The notes below the pieces were generated by a model that had not been told where the DNA came from, searched no databases, and was given only the letters and a program-made list of their open reading frames with translations. Made by a program: the position numbers and the translations under genes. 64,000 nt of DNA from Gemmatimonadales bacterium (lineage in GTDB: Bacteria; Gemmatimonadota; Gemmatimonadetes; Gemmatimonadales; GWC2-71-9). Shown here in pieces: positions 34,825 to 43,142 of the stretch; position 1 is the stretch's first letter, and every line of letters starts with the position of its first letter. The stretch covers positions 62,001-126,000 of the forward strand of contig JAWKQM010000009.1 of the NCBI GenBank assembly GCA_041390145.1. Direction: 5' to 3'.

Positions 34825-36188
34825 CAGGTGCCTCCCAGGGCCTTATCCAGCTCGGCCTGTGCCGTCCAGAACGACAGCAGCGCCCGCTGGTACTCGTTGT
34901 TGGCGTCCGCCAGCTCCGACTCGGCCTGGAGAACATCCTTGAGGAGCGCGTCCTGCTCCCGGTACTCGTTGGTCAGCACCCGCAACTTTTCTGTCGCAGC
35001 CTGACGGGTCAACTCGGTCACCTTGACCAGTTCCTCCGCCTGGGTCACGTCCCGCAGCCGCGCCGCCACCTCGATTGACACCTGCGCCTTGGTGTGTGCC
35101 AGCTCGTTCTCCGCCTGCGCCACCTCAGCCCGCTTCTTCTGGAGATCCTGGCTCTTCCGGCCCCAGTCGTAGATATCCCATCGGAACTGGAGTCCCACCG
35201 ACCAGTCGGTGGCGGGCACGAAGTCCACATTTACCAGCTGGGAGTACTTCATGAACACGTTGAGATCCGGCAGATATTCGGCCTTCGTTAGCCGGTACCC
35301 GGTTTCGGCCTGTTGCATCCGCAGGCCGCGCGCCTGCACATCGGGGCGCTGCGCAATCGCCAGCGACTCGGCTTGCGCGAGCGGCGGATAGCCGATCGGG
35401 GCCGGCACCTGCTCTTCGACACGGAAGCGGGTGGCGGGGTCACGTCCAAGGAGATTGTTGAAGCGCTCCTGCTGGGTGAGCAAGGCGTTCGTCTCCCGGC
35501 GCACCGTGTACTCGGAACGGGCCAGGCGGGCCCGGGTCTCCATCGCCTCGTATTCCTGCGCCACCTCTTGCGCCACGTACTGCTGCACCAGTGCTACCAG
35601 CGCCTGGTAGAACGCGACGCTCGTCACCGCCGCGTCGAGCGCGCTTTGGGTCTTGAGCATCTCGTAGTACTGCTGGCGCACCTGCTTGACGACCTCCTGC
35701 CGCCTGCCCCGGAGTTCCTGTTCGGCCAGCGACTCCTCCAGCTCGAACTGGTTGACCATCAGGCCGATCCGATGGAGTTGCAGGACCGGCTGCGTCACGC
35801 TGGCGGACGCGGCCCCATACGGCCCATCGATGGACTGGATCGTGGTGCTGGAGTCGGGAATGGGGCCGACAATCGGGTAGGTGCCGAACTCGCCGGCCGG
35901 CACCGTGAACCCCTGGCGGTTAAAGCTGTAGTTGGCGCCTGCCTCGAGAATGAGCGAGGGAAGGTGCCGGGTCCTTGCGGCACCGACCGAGGCGGTCGCT
36001 TTGGTGACTCCCAGCGTTGCGTCGGCGAGGGCCACGTTGCCCTGAATGGCGAGGGCGAGAGCGGCGTCCAGGGTAAGGACAGGAACGCCAGCGGGCGTAC
36101 CCTGCTGACCTTGGGCGGGGACGGTAAAGGCGACAAGAAGAAGGACGCCGGCCATTGCGGACCGGAGTTCGCCTCGAGCGGTTGCCAT
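34824..36188 (-). CDS. TolC-like outer-membrane efflux protein
   Basis: 454 residues from ATG at 36188 (MATARGELRSAMAGVLLLVA), with AGGAG just upstream and a signal peptide ending near PAQGQQ. Two internally repeated halves show long heptad-like helices (EAMETRARLARSEYTVRRE, RAEVAQAENELAHTKAQ) and beta segments (LNVFMKYSQLVNVDF), as in outer-membrane factors. First gene of the efflux operon. An upstream ATG at 36305 would extend it over the divergent kinase K7 leader and is rejected. K7 starts 129 bases away in the opposite direction. Confidence 0.88.
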   Translation of the reverse strand: MATARGELRSAMAGVLLLVAFTVPAQGQQGTPAGVPVLTLDAALALAIQGNVALADATLGVTKATASVGAARTRHLPSLILEAGANYSFNRQGFTVPAGEFGTYPIVGPIPDSSTTIQSIDGPYGAASASVTQPVLQLHRIGLMVNQFELEESLAEQELRGRRQEVVKQVRQQYYEMLKTQSALDAAVTSVAFYQALVALVQQYVAQEVAQEYEAMETRARLARSEYTVRRETNALLTQQERFNNLLGRDPATRFRVEEQVPAPIGYPPLAQAESLAIAQRPDVQARGLRMQQAETGYRLTKAEYLPDLNVFMKYSQLVNVDFVPATDWSVGLQFRWDIYDWGRKSQDLQKKRAEVAQAENELAHTKAQVSIEVAARLRDVTQAEELVKVTELTRQAATEKLRVLTNEYREQDALLKDVLQAESELADANNEYQRALLSFWTAQAELDKALGGT

Positions 36189-36316
36189 ATACTCCTGCCG
36201 AAGGGGGGGCGGCGCGGACTGAAGCCAAGGTCCCCACCAATTTACCGGCCGAAGAGAGACTGTCAAACGCGCCGATGGGTGGCACTCCGGGGCATGGGGC
36301 CCCATCTTCCCTCCCT

Positions 36317-38971
36317 ATGACTGCGCCCTCCCGCCTCACCGCAGCCCTGGCCGACCGCTACCGCATCGAGCGGGAGCTGGGGCAGGGCGGCATGGCCACG
36401 GTCTATCTCGCCGCAGACCTGAAGCACGACCGCCAGGTGGCCATCAAGGTCCTGCGGCCCGAGCTCGCGGCGGTCATCGGCGCGGACCGGTTCCTCTCCG
36501 AGATCAAGACCACCGCCAACCTGCAGCATCCCCACATTCTCCCGCTGTTCGATAGCGGGGTGGCGGACAGCTTCCTCTTCTACGTGATGCCGTACGTGCA
36601 GGGCGAAACGATGCGCGACCGCATCGACCGCGAGAAGCAGCTCCCCATCGCCGATGCGGTGCGGATCGCCTCCGAAGTGGCCAGCGCGCTCGACTACGCC
36701 CACCGCCACGGTGTCATCCACCGCGACATCAAGCCCGAGAACATCCTGCTGCACGACGGCTCGGCGCTGGTGGCCGACTTCGGCATCGCGCTCGCCGCCA
36801 GCAAGGCCGGCGGCACCCGGATGACCGAGACCGGCATGTCGCTCGGCACCCCGCACTACATGAGCCCCGAGCAGGCGATGGGCGAGCGCGACATCACCGC
36901 CCGCTCCGATGTCTACGCCCTCGGCTGCGTCCTCTACGAGATGCTCCTCGGCGAGCCGCCCTTCACCGGACCGACGGCGCAGTCCATCGTGGCCAAGGTG
37001 ATGACCGAGAAGCCGGCTGGATTGACGGCACGGCGGGAGCGGGTCCCGCCCGAGGTGGAGGACACCGTCCTCACCGCGCTCGAGAAGCTCCCCGCCGACC
37101 GATTCGCCTCCGCGGCGGAATTCGCCGCAGGGCTCGTGAACCCGGTCCGTGTCTCGAGGACCACGCCGGCCGACCGGGGCCGAGCAGGGCGCGGGCGCCT
37201 TTCCGGCCCCGCCGCCCCGCTGGCCGTCCTCGCGGCGATCGCCGTGATCGCCGCCACGTGGGGCTGGCTCCGTCCCGTGCCGGCTCCCGGGCCCCCGTCC
37301 CGCCTTGCGCTCCTCGCACCCGGACTGGGTGGCTCGGGCGGATCGTCCATCCAGCGCTGGCTGGCGCTCTCGCCCGACGGCGGCACCGTCTTCTATGTCG
37401 GCCTCGACGCCGATGGCGCCAACCAGCTGATGCGGCAGCCGCTCTCCGCGCTGGAGCCAACGCCTCTCGATGGCACGACGAACTACGGAAGCCCGCTCGT
37501 CTCGCCTGACGGCCGCTGGCTCTACGCCGCCGTCAATGCGGGGTCGACCTTCCGGCTGCCGGTCGGTGGCGGTACGCCCTCCCCGTTGCCGGACCGCGTC
37601 ATGGGCACCGGCGGGGCCGCGTGGGGGCCCGACGGCACGCTCTGGTTCAGCCCCGGCGTCGGGCTCGGTCGCGGGCTGCTGGCCCTCACGCCAGGGGACT
37701 CGGTCATTCAATTCGCGGCCGACCAGGACAACTCCCTGCAGATGCTCCAGGTTCTCCCGGGCGGGCGGCACGCGCTCGTCGGGCGCAAGCTCGCCTCCGC
37801 CGCCGGACCGCTGCTTCTCCTCGACCTGCGGGATGGCAGCACCAGCCCGCTGATCGAGCAGCAGATGGTCGAGGCGCGGTACACCGCTGGCTACCTCCTC
37901 TGGGTCCAGCTCGACGGCACCCTGCTCGCCGCGCCGTTCGATCCGGACCGTCCCGCTCCGGTGGGACCCGGCATCCGCCTCGCGCCTGGCGTGTCGGTGA
38001 CCGGCACCGGGCTTGCCCAGTTCGCGGTGGCGCCCAACGGCACGGTGGCGTACGTGCCGGAGGAGCCCCGCTCCCTCCAGTTCGTGGACCTGTCGGGAGC
38101 GGCGCACTCCGCGGCCGCGGAGCTGCACAACTACCATGCCCCCGAGTTCTCGCCGGACGGGCGGCGCCTCTCGGTGGACTTCAACACCGCGGATGGCCGG
38201 GATGTCTGGATCCTCTCACTCGAGAGCGGCACGCTCTCCCGCACCACCTTCGACCGGGATGGCCATGATGCCACCTGGGTTCCGGACGGACGGTTCATCA
38301 CCTATTCCTCGGTCCGGTCGGGGAATCTCGGGGTCTACCGCAAGCGCCCCGGCAGCGCCGAGGCAGCCGAGTCGCTCTTTGCCTCGATCAACCTGACCTA
38401 TACCGGGCGCTGGTTGCCGGACGGCAGCGCCCTGGTCACCGCCGGCAATGACCTGAGCGGCGACTCACGCGCCGACATCGCGATCCTCGACAGCGCCGGC
38501 CGCGGCCCGCTGCGCGCCGTGGTGGCCAGTCCCTTCAATGAGCAGTTTCCGTCCGTTTCACCCGATGGCCGGTGGCTCGCCTTCGCATCGGACCAGTCCG
38601 GCGACAACCAGGTCTATGTTCGCCCCCTCACCGGCGACGGCGACCAGGTGCAGATCTCCGTGACGGGCGGCACGGAGCCGCTCTGGAGCCCGGGTGGCCA
38701 GACCCTCTACTACCGGGGGCGCGAGAACGGGGTCGACGTGATGACGGCCGCCACCATCCGGACCGCACCCGAGGTCGCCGTCCTCGATCGGCGTTCGCTC
38801 TTCTCGATGGCGGACTACGTCGGCACCACACCCCACACCAACTACGCCCTCAGCCCTGATGGCCAGACCTTCGCGCTGGTGCGCCGCAACCCGGCCACCC
38901 GGATCGTGATCATCCAGCACCTTCCCGCCCTGATGCAGCAACTGCAGGGCGCCGCCGGAGCCCCACGCTGA
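36317..38971 (+). CDS. Serine/threonine protein kinase K7 with beta-propeller sensor
   Basis: 884 residues from ATG at 36317 (MTAPSRLTAALADRYRIERE), chosen because the paralogues start at the same place; ATG at 36274 is possible and no strong ribosome binding site favours either. Kinase: GQGGMATVY, Lys44, HRDIKPENILL (Asp137), DFGIA, GTPHYMSPEQ. Membrane span APLAVLAAIAVIAATWGWL at about 300. The propeller blades SPDGRRLSVDFNTADGRDVW, VPDGRFITYSS and SPDGRWLAFASDQSGDNQVY closely follow those of K4. It is divergent from the RND efflux operon, so it may share regulation with or act on that system (inference). Confidence 0.9.
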   Translation: MTAPSRLTAALADRYRIERELGQGGMATVYLAADLKHDRQVAIKVLRPELAAVIGADRFLSEIKTTANLQHPHILPLFDSGVADSFLFYVMPYVQGETMRDRIDREKQLPIADAVRIASEVASALDYAHRHGVIHRDIKPENILLHDGSALVADFGIALAASKAGGTRMTETGMSLGTPHYMSPEQAMGERDITARSDVYALGCVLYEMLLGEPPFTGPTAQSIVAKVMTEKPAGLTARRERVPPEVEDTVLTALEKLPADRFASAAEFAAGLVNPVRVSRTTPADRGRAGRGRLSGPAAPLAVLAAIAVIAATWGWLRPVPAPGPPSRLALLAPGLGGSGGSSIQRWLALSPDGGTVFYVGLDADGANQLMRQPLSALEPTPLDGTTNYGSPLVSPDGRWLYAAVNAGSTFRLPVGGGTPSPLPDRVMGTGGAAWGPDGTLWFSPGVGLGRGLLALTPGDSVIQFAADQDNSLQMLQVLPGGRHALVGRKLASAAGPLLLLDLRDGSTSPLIEQQMVEARYTAGYLLWVQLDGTLLAAPFDPDRPAPVGPGIRLAPGVSVTGTGLAQFAVAPNGTVAYVPEEPRSLQFVDLSGAAHSAAAELHNYHAPEFSPDGRRLSVDFNTADGRDVWILSLESGTLSRTTFDRDGHDATWVPDGRFITYSSVRSGNLGVYRKRPGSAEAAESLFASINLTYTGRWLPDGSALVTAGNDLSGDSRADIAILDSAGRGPLRAVVASPFNEQFPSVSPDGRWLAFASDQSGDNQVYVRPLTGDGDQVQISVTGGTEPLWSPGGQTLYYRGRENGVDVMTAATIRTAPEVAVLDRRSLFSMADYVGTTPHTNYALSPDGQTFALVRRNPATRIVIIQHLPALMQQLQGAAGAPR

Positions 38972-38975
38972 GCCT

Positions 38976-39005
38976 CTAGCCGCCCTCGCCGCTTTGCCGT
39001 ATCGT
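38976..39005 (+). promoter_or_regulatory. Candidate promoter for K8 (CTAGCC-N18-TATCGT)
   Basis: CTAGCC at 38976-38981 and TATCGT at 39000-39005, with the same 18-base spacing as before K2 and K5. Transcription would begin around 39012. That would leave a leader of about 20 bases to the CTG start at 39034 and would exclude the GTG at 39007. Confidence 0.45.
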
Positions 39006-39033
39006 TGTGGATTCTTGCCACGGGAGTCACCGC

Positions 39034-41703
39034 CTGACCGACGCCACCCGTCTCACCGCCGCCCTGGCCGACCGCTACCGCCTCCTCGACGAACTCGGCG
39101 AGGGGGGGATGGCCACCGTCTACCTCGCCGAGGACCTCCGCCACGATCGCAAGGTGGCGGTCAAGGTGCTGCGGCCCGAGTTGGCCGCGGTCATCGGCGC
39201 CGAGCGGTTCCTGAGCGAAATCAAGACCACCGCCAACCTCCAGCATCCGCATATCCTCCCGCTCTTCGACAGCGGTGAGGCCGACGGATTCCTGTTCTAT
39301 GTCATGCCATACGTGGAGGGCGAGACGGTCCGCGACCGGCTCACCCGCGAGAAGCAGCTTCCGGTGGCGGATGCCGTCCGCATCGCGACCGAGGTAGCGG
39401 CGGCGCTCGACTACGCCCACCGGCACGGGGTGATCCACCGCGACATCAAGCCTGAGAACATCCTGCTGCACGACGGCTCGGCGCTGGTGGCCGACTTCGG
39501 CATCGCGCTCGCCGCAAGCAAGGCGGGCAGCACCCGGATGACCGAGACCGGGATGAGCCTCGGCACGCCGCACTACATGAGCCCCGAACAGGCCATGGGC
39601 GAGCGCGAGATCACCGCCCGCTCCGATGTCTATGCCCTTGGCTGCGTGCTCTATGAAATGCTCACCGGCGAGCCGCCATTCATGGGGCCCACCGCCCAGG
39701 CGATCATCGCGCGGGTGGTGACCGAGACTCCGCGCTCGATCACCAGTCAGCGCCACACTATCCCGCCCCAGGTCGAGGCGGCGGTGTTCACTGCTCTCGA
39801 AAAGCTCCCTGCCGACCGCTTCGCCACGGCAGCGGAATTTGCCGCCGCGCTGGCCGACACCAAGTACCAGTCGACCGCCATGCTCGCGGCGTCAGCGTCG
39901 GCCGGACCAGGCAGTCGGACCTGGCAGCGGAGATTCACGGTGGCCGCCGTCGCGGCGGTCGCCGCCACCATTCTCGCCGCGTGGGGGTGGGTGCGGGCGC
40001 GGGCGGCGGCCGACGTGCCCGCCACGCACCAGTACATCGCGCTCGGCGACAGCCTCAAGCCGAATGCCGCTCAACCGGCGCTTGCCCTGTCGCCGGACGG
40101 AGCCACGCTGGTCTTCCGGGACGAGGCGCAGAACGGCATGCTCTGGGTCAAGCGGGCGGGCACGCTCAAGCCCATCGCCCTGTCCGGCACCGAGCGCGCC
40201 GCCAACCCGGTCTTCTCGCCGGATGGACAGTGGATCGCCTTCGTGGCTGACGGGCAACTCCAGAAGGCGCGTATCTCGGGAGGCGCCGTGGTCAAGGTGG
40301 CCGACTCGGTGGCCGGCGGCTTCGGCGGCGTTGCCTGGCTCGACGACGGGACGATGATCTACGTGTCCACGGACCTGAATCAACTCATGCGAATCAGCGA
40401 CGCGGGGGGTGAGGCGACGAGCGTGTTCAACACCAACGGGCTGCAGGGGGTCGGCGTGGGCTACCCGGTGGCGCTTCCGGGTGCACGCGGAGTGCTTTTC
40501 CAGGCCTGCAGTTCGGGGTGTGTCACGATGAGCCTCCGCGTGCTGGACCTGCGTTCCGGCGAGCAGAAACTGCTCCTGGGCGAGGTCGCGCAGGGGTGGT
40601 ACCTGCCCACCGGCCAGCTGCTGTATGTCCAGCGCGACGGGACCGCGCTTGTCGCCCCCTTCGACCTCGACCGCCTCGAACTCACCGGGGTGGGTGTGCC
40701 GGCGCTCGGGAATGTCTATGTGGGTTTTGGATTCGCCCAGCTCACCTGGACTCCATCGGGCACCGTGATGTACCTCGAGGGGGTGGTCCAGGGGAACGAA
40801 AACGTCGTTGTCCGGGTCTCCCTCGATGGGGCCGCGACGCGGATTGACTCAACGTGGGTGGGACGGTTCACGTCGCTGGCCATCGCGCCCGACGGGCACC
40901 GGCTGGCCGTGGGGGCCGGGGCGGGCATTGGCGGACTCAACATCTGGATCAAGCAGCTCGACCGGGGTCCGTTCAGCCGGCTCTCCTTCGGGGGCGGGGA
41001 CCGGCGGCCCACCTGGTCGCCTGACGGCCGGATGGTGGCGTTCATCCGCGACACGGCCGGGAAGAGCGTCGTCGCGGCGCGCTTCGCCGACGGCAGCCGG
41101 CCCGACACCGTCCTCGCGGAAACACCGTTCATTCTCCAGGAAGTGGACTGGTCGCGCGACGGGCGCTGGCTCGTGGCCCGCACGGACAACGCAAACGAGG
41201 GGGCCGGCAACATCGTCGGCATTCGCCTGGACGGCGACACGACACTGGTGCCGCTGGTGACGAGTCCCTACACCGAGCTCCACCCGGCCGTCTCCCCCGA
41301 TGTGCGCTGGCTGGCCTACACCTCCAATGAGTCGGGACGCAACGAGGTCTACGTGCGCCCCTTCCCCAACACCAACGACGGGCGGTGGCAGGTGTCCACC
41401 GCGGGGGGACAGACGCCCCGCTGGGCCCCCGACGGTCGCACGCTCTACTTCGTTGATCCCGCCGGCCAGGTCATCGCGGCCCATGTCCGGGCCGGACCTG
41501 GTTTCGCCGTCGACGATCTCCGTCCGCTGTTCAATGCCTCGGGGTTCATCCTTGACGGCTTCCACCAGGCCTACGATGTCACGCCCGATGGTCGTGATTT
41601 CCTCTTCATTTCGCCGCGCGAGGTCTCCACCTCCTCCCGGACGCCGGCGGTCGTGCGCGTTGACCATTGGTTCCGGGAGCTCAAGACTCGGTCAAGCCAA
41701 TAG
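39034..41703 (+). CDS. Serine/threonine protein kinase K8 with beta-propeller sensor, probable CTG start
   Basis: 889 residues if read from CTG at 39034 (MTDATRLTAALADRYRLLDE). GGGAG stands exactly seven bases before this CTG, as CGGAG/GGGAG does before the TTG of K3 and K4, and the MTD start matches the paralogues. The only usual start upstream, GTG at 39007, lacks a ribosome binding site. Kinase: GEGGMATVY, Lys44, HRDIKPENILL, DFGIA, GTPHYMSPEQ. Membrane span (FTVAAVAAVAATILAAWGWV, about 300-320), then a propeller with SPDGATLVFRD, SPDGQWIAFVAD and SPDVRWLAYTSNESGRNEVY. It belongs to the K5/K6 propeller subtype. Confidence 0.88.
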   Translation: MTDATRLTAALADRYRLLDELGEGGMATVYLAEDLRHDRKVAVKVLRPELAAVIGAERFLSEIKTTANLQHPHILPLFDSGEADGFLFYVMPYVEGETVRDRLTREKQLPVADAVRIATEVAAALDYAHRHGVIHRDIKPENILLHDGSALVADFGIALAASKAGSTRMTETGMSLGTPHYMSPEQAMGEREITARSDVYALGCVLYEMLTGEPPFMGPTAQAIIARVVTETPRSITSQRHTIPPQVEAAVFTALEKLPADRFATAAEFAAALADTKYQSTAMLAASASAGPGSRTWQRRFTVAAVAAVAATILAAWGWVRARAAADVPATHQYIALGDSLKPNAAQPALALSPDGATLVFRDEAQNGMLWVKRAGTLKPIALSGTERAANPVFSPDGQWIAFVADGQLQKARISGGAVVKVADSVAGGFGGVAWLDDGTMIYVSTDLNQLMRISDAGGEATSVFNTNGLQGVGVGYPVALPGARGVLFQACSSGCVTMSLRVLDLRSGEQKLLLGEVAQGWYLPTGQLLYVQRDGTALVAPFDLDRLELTGVGVPALGNVYVGFGFAQLTWTPSGTVMYLEGVVQGNENVVVRVSLDGAATRIDSTWVGRFTSLAIAPDGHRLAVGAGAGIGGLNIWIKQLDRGPFSRLSFGGGDRRPTWSPDGRMVAFIRDTAGKSVVAARFADGSRPDTVLAETPFILQEVDWSRDGRWLVARTDNANEGAGNIVGIRLDGDTTLVPLVTSPYTELHPAVSPDVRWLAYTSNESGRNEVYVRPFPNTNDGRWQVSTAGGQTPRWAPDGRTLYFVDPAGQVIAAHVRAGPGFAVDDLRPLFNASGFILDGFHQAYDVTPDGRDFLFISPREVSTSSRTPAVVRVDHWFRELKTRSSQ

Positions 41704-41705
41704 CA

Positions 41706-41843
41706 ATGGCAGGGGCGCCGCAGCTTCCGGACATCGGGGACGGGTACCGCGTCGAGCGTGAAATCGGCCAGGGCGGCCTGCGCCGGCCCGAGGTCCAGGC
41801 ACTGCTCCGGGAAATCGACTGGATGCTGCCGAACGCGCGGTGA
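41706..41843 (+). pseudogene. Truncated kinase remnant (45 codons)
   Basis: An intact 45-codon frame two bases after the K8 stop. It reads MAGAPQLPDIGDGYRVERE, then IGQGG, which is the start of a kinase N-lobe up to the glycine loop, and then jumps to LRRPEVQALLREIDWMLPNA. The latter resembles the extreme C-terminus of TPR-type kinases. The whole catalytic domain is missing, consistent with an in-frame internal deletion. It cannot be an active kinase. It might still be translated as a small peptide, although no clear ribosome binding site is present. Confidence 0.6.
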
Positions 41844-41869
41844 CTTGGACTGCAGTCTTCCCGCCTTCC

Positions 41870-42946
41870 CTACTTCAACCCCGCCAATATCCCGTTGATC
41901 CGCGTCCGCTGCACCGGATCCTTCGTCAGCGACAGCGCCTTCTCGTAGTTCGCCACCGCCTTCTTCTTGTCTCCCAGCGTGGCGTACATCTCCCCCAGGC
42001 TGTCCCAGGTGTTCCAGCTGCCGGGATGCTCCTTCGTGTTGCGAATGAAGATGGCGAGCGCCTCCTGGTTTTTCTTCAACCCCACCAGCTGGTAGCCGTA
42101 GGCGTTCATCTCCGCTTCCGTCGCGATGCCGAGGTGTGCCTGTCGCAGGGAGTCGGCCTCCGCCGTCTTCCCCTGGCGGTCGAGCGCCCATCCCTTGACG
42201 TTGTAGGCCGCAAAGGTCGGCGCCAGGGCGATGGCGGTGTCCGCCCACGCCTCGGCGAGCTGCACGTCCTGCGTATTGGCCAGGACCCAGGTGGCGGCCT
42301 GCACCCACGCCTGCCCGTAAAACCGGGGATAGTGCCGGAGCTGCACCCGGAGGCTGTCGATCACGACGGCCTTCGTGTTCACCGTGATCGGGAAACTGAT
42401 GTCGACCGTGTCCCAGCGCATCGACAGCGTCACGCCATCGGGGGAGGGGTCCCCAAAGTCATAGCGCAGCCGCTCCGTCAGGGCGACAGCCTTCGGCGCC
42501 ACGTCGAATCGCGCCGCGTCTTCCGCCCGGTTATAGCTGAACGCCCCCCAGGCATTGGGCTGATTGCTCAGGATGACAGTCCAGTTCCCCGTGCGCCGCG
42601 GAATCATGAACAGCGCGTAGCGACCCGCCGGGAGCGTCTTCCCGCCGATGGTGAACGCCGAGGAGGCGGCGAAGACCGTGTTGTCGTTGGCACCGGCCCG
42701 CCAGACCGAGTCGTAGGGCTCGAGGCCGCCCCAGACCACCCGGCCGTTCACACCGGGCCGGTGGTAGTCGACCGAGAATGTGGTGAGGCCGACCGTCTGG
42801 CTCACGGTGGCGGCAGGGCTGACCTGTGGAAGCGTCAGGGTGTAATTCTGGGCGACGAGAGGGGAGGGCGAGGCGGCCACCAGCGAAAGTAACGCGAGCG
42901 ACCGCGCCAAACGCGACCGCAGGAGCGAGACAGCGGAACCAAGCAT
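41870..42946 (-). CDS. Exported DUF2911 protein with C-terminal TPR repeats
   Basis: 358 residues from ATG at 42946, chosen because GGAG lies six bases before it; an ATG nine codons upstream has no such site. Signal peptide MLGSAVSLLRSRLARSLALL ending near PLVAQ. DUF2911 core (about 25-190): FSVDYHRPGVNGRVVWGGL, YDSVWRAGANDNTVFAAS, LPAGRYALFMIPRRTGNW. Then TPR-like helices (AWADTAIALAPTFAAYNVKG, WNTWDSLGEMYATLGDKKKA). It is the second DUF2911 in the window and differs from the first by this fusion. The role is unknown; the TPR part suggests a periplasmic protein contact. Confidence 0.8.
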   Translation of the reverse strand: MLGSAVSLLRSRLARSLALLSLVAASPSPLVAQNYTLTLPQVSPAATVSQTVGLTTFSVDYHRPGVNGRVVWGGLEPYDSVWRAGANDNTVFAASSAFTIGGKTLPAGRYALFMIPRRTGNWTVILSNQPNAWGAFSYNRAEDAARFDVAPKAVALTERLRYDFGDPSPDGVTLSMRWDTVDISFPITVNTKAVVIDSLRVQLRHYPRFYGQAWVQAATWVLANTQDVQLAEAWADTAIALAPTFAAYNVKGWALDRQGKTAEADSLRQAHLGIATEAEMNAYGYQLVGLKKNQEALAIFIRNTKEHPGSWNTWDSLGEMYATLGDKKKAVANYEKALSLTKDPVQRTRINGILAGLK

Positions 42947-43142
42947 CGACGACTCCAGAGAATAGAGGATCATCTCACTACGAAAGTGCCCACCGAAGAG
43001 TTCCTACATGGTCTTGGCCCCGGAATCGCCATGATCAAAGACTGTCGCAACTGTCGACAGTACAGATAGCTGACGATTTCACCTGCAGGGCCCCGTCCTT
43101 GCGGCGCTTCTGACGCCTATTCCGTACGTCAAGGAGTGTCGT

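Noticed and set aside
39007..39033. GTG start nine codons upstream of the K8 CTG
   Set aside because: No ribosome binding site, no match in the paralogues, and it would lie at or before the predicted transcription start.
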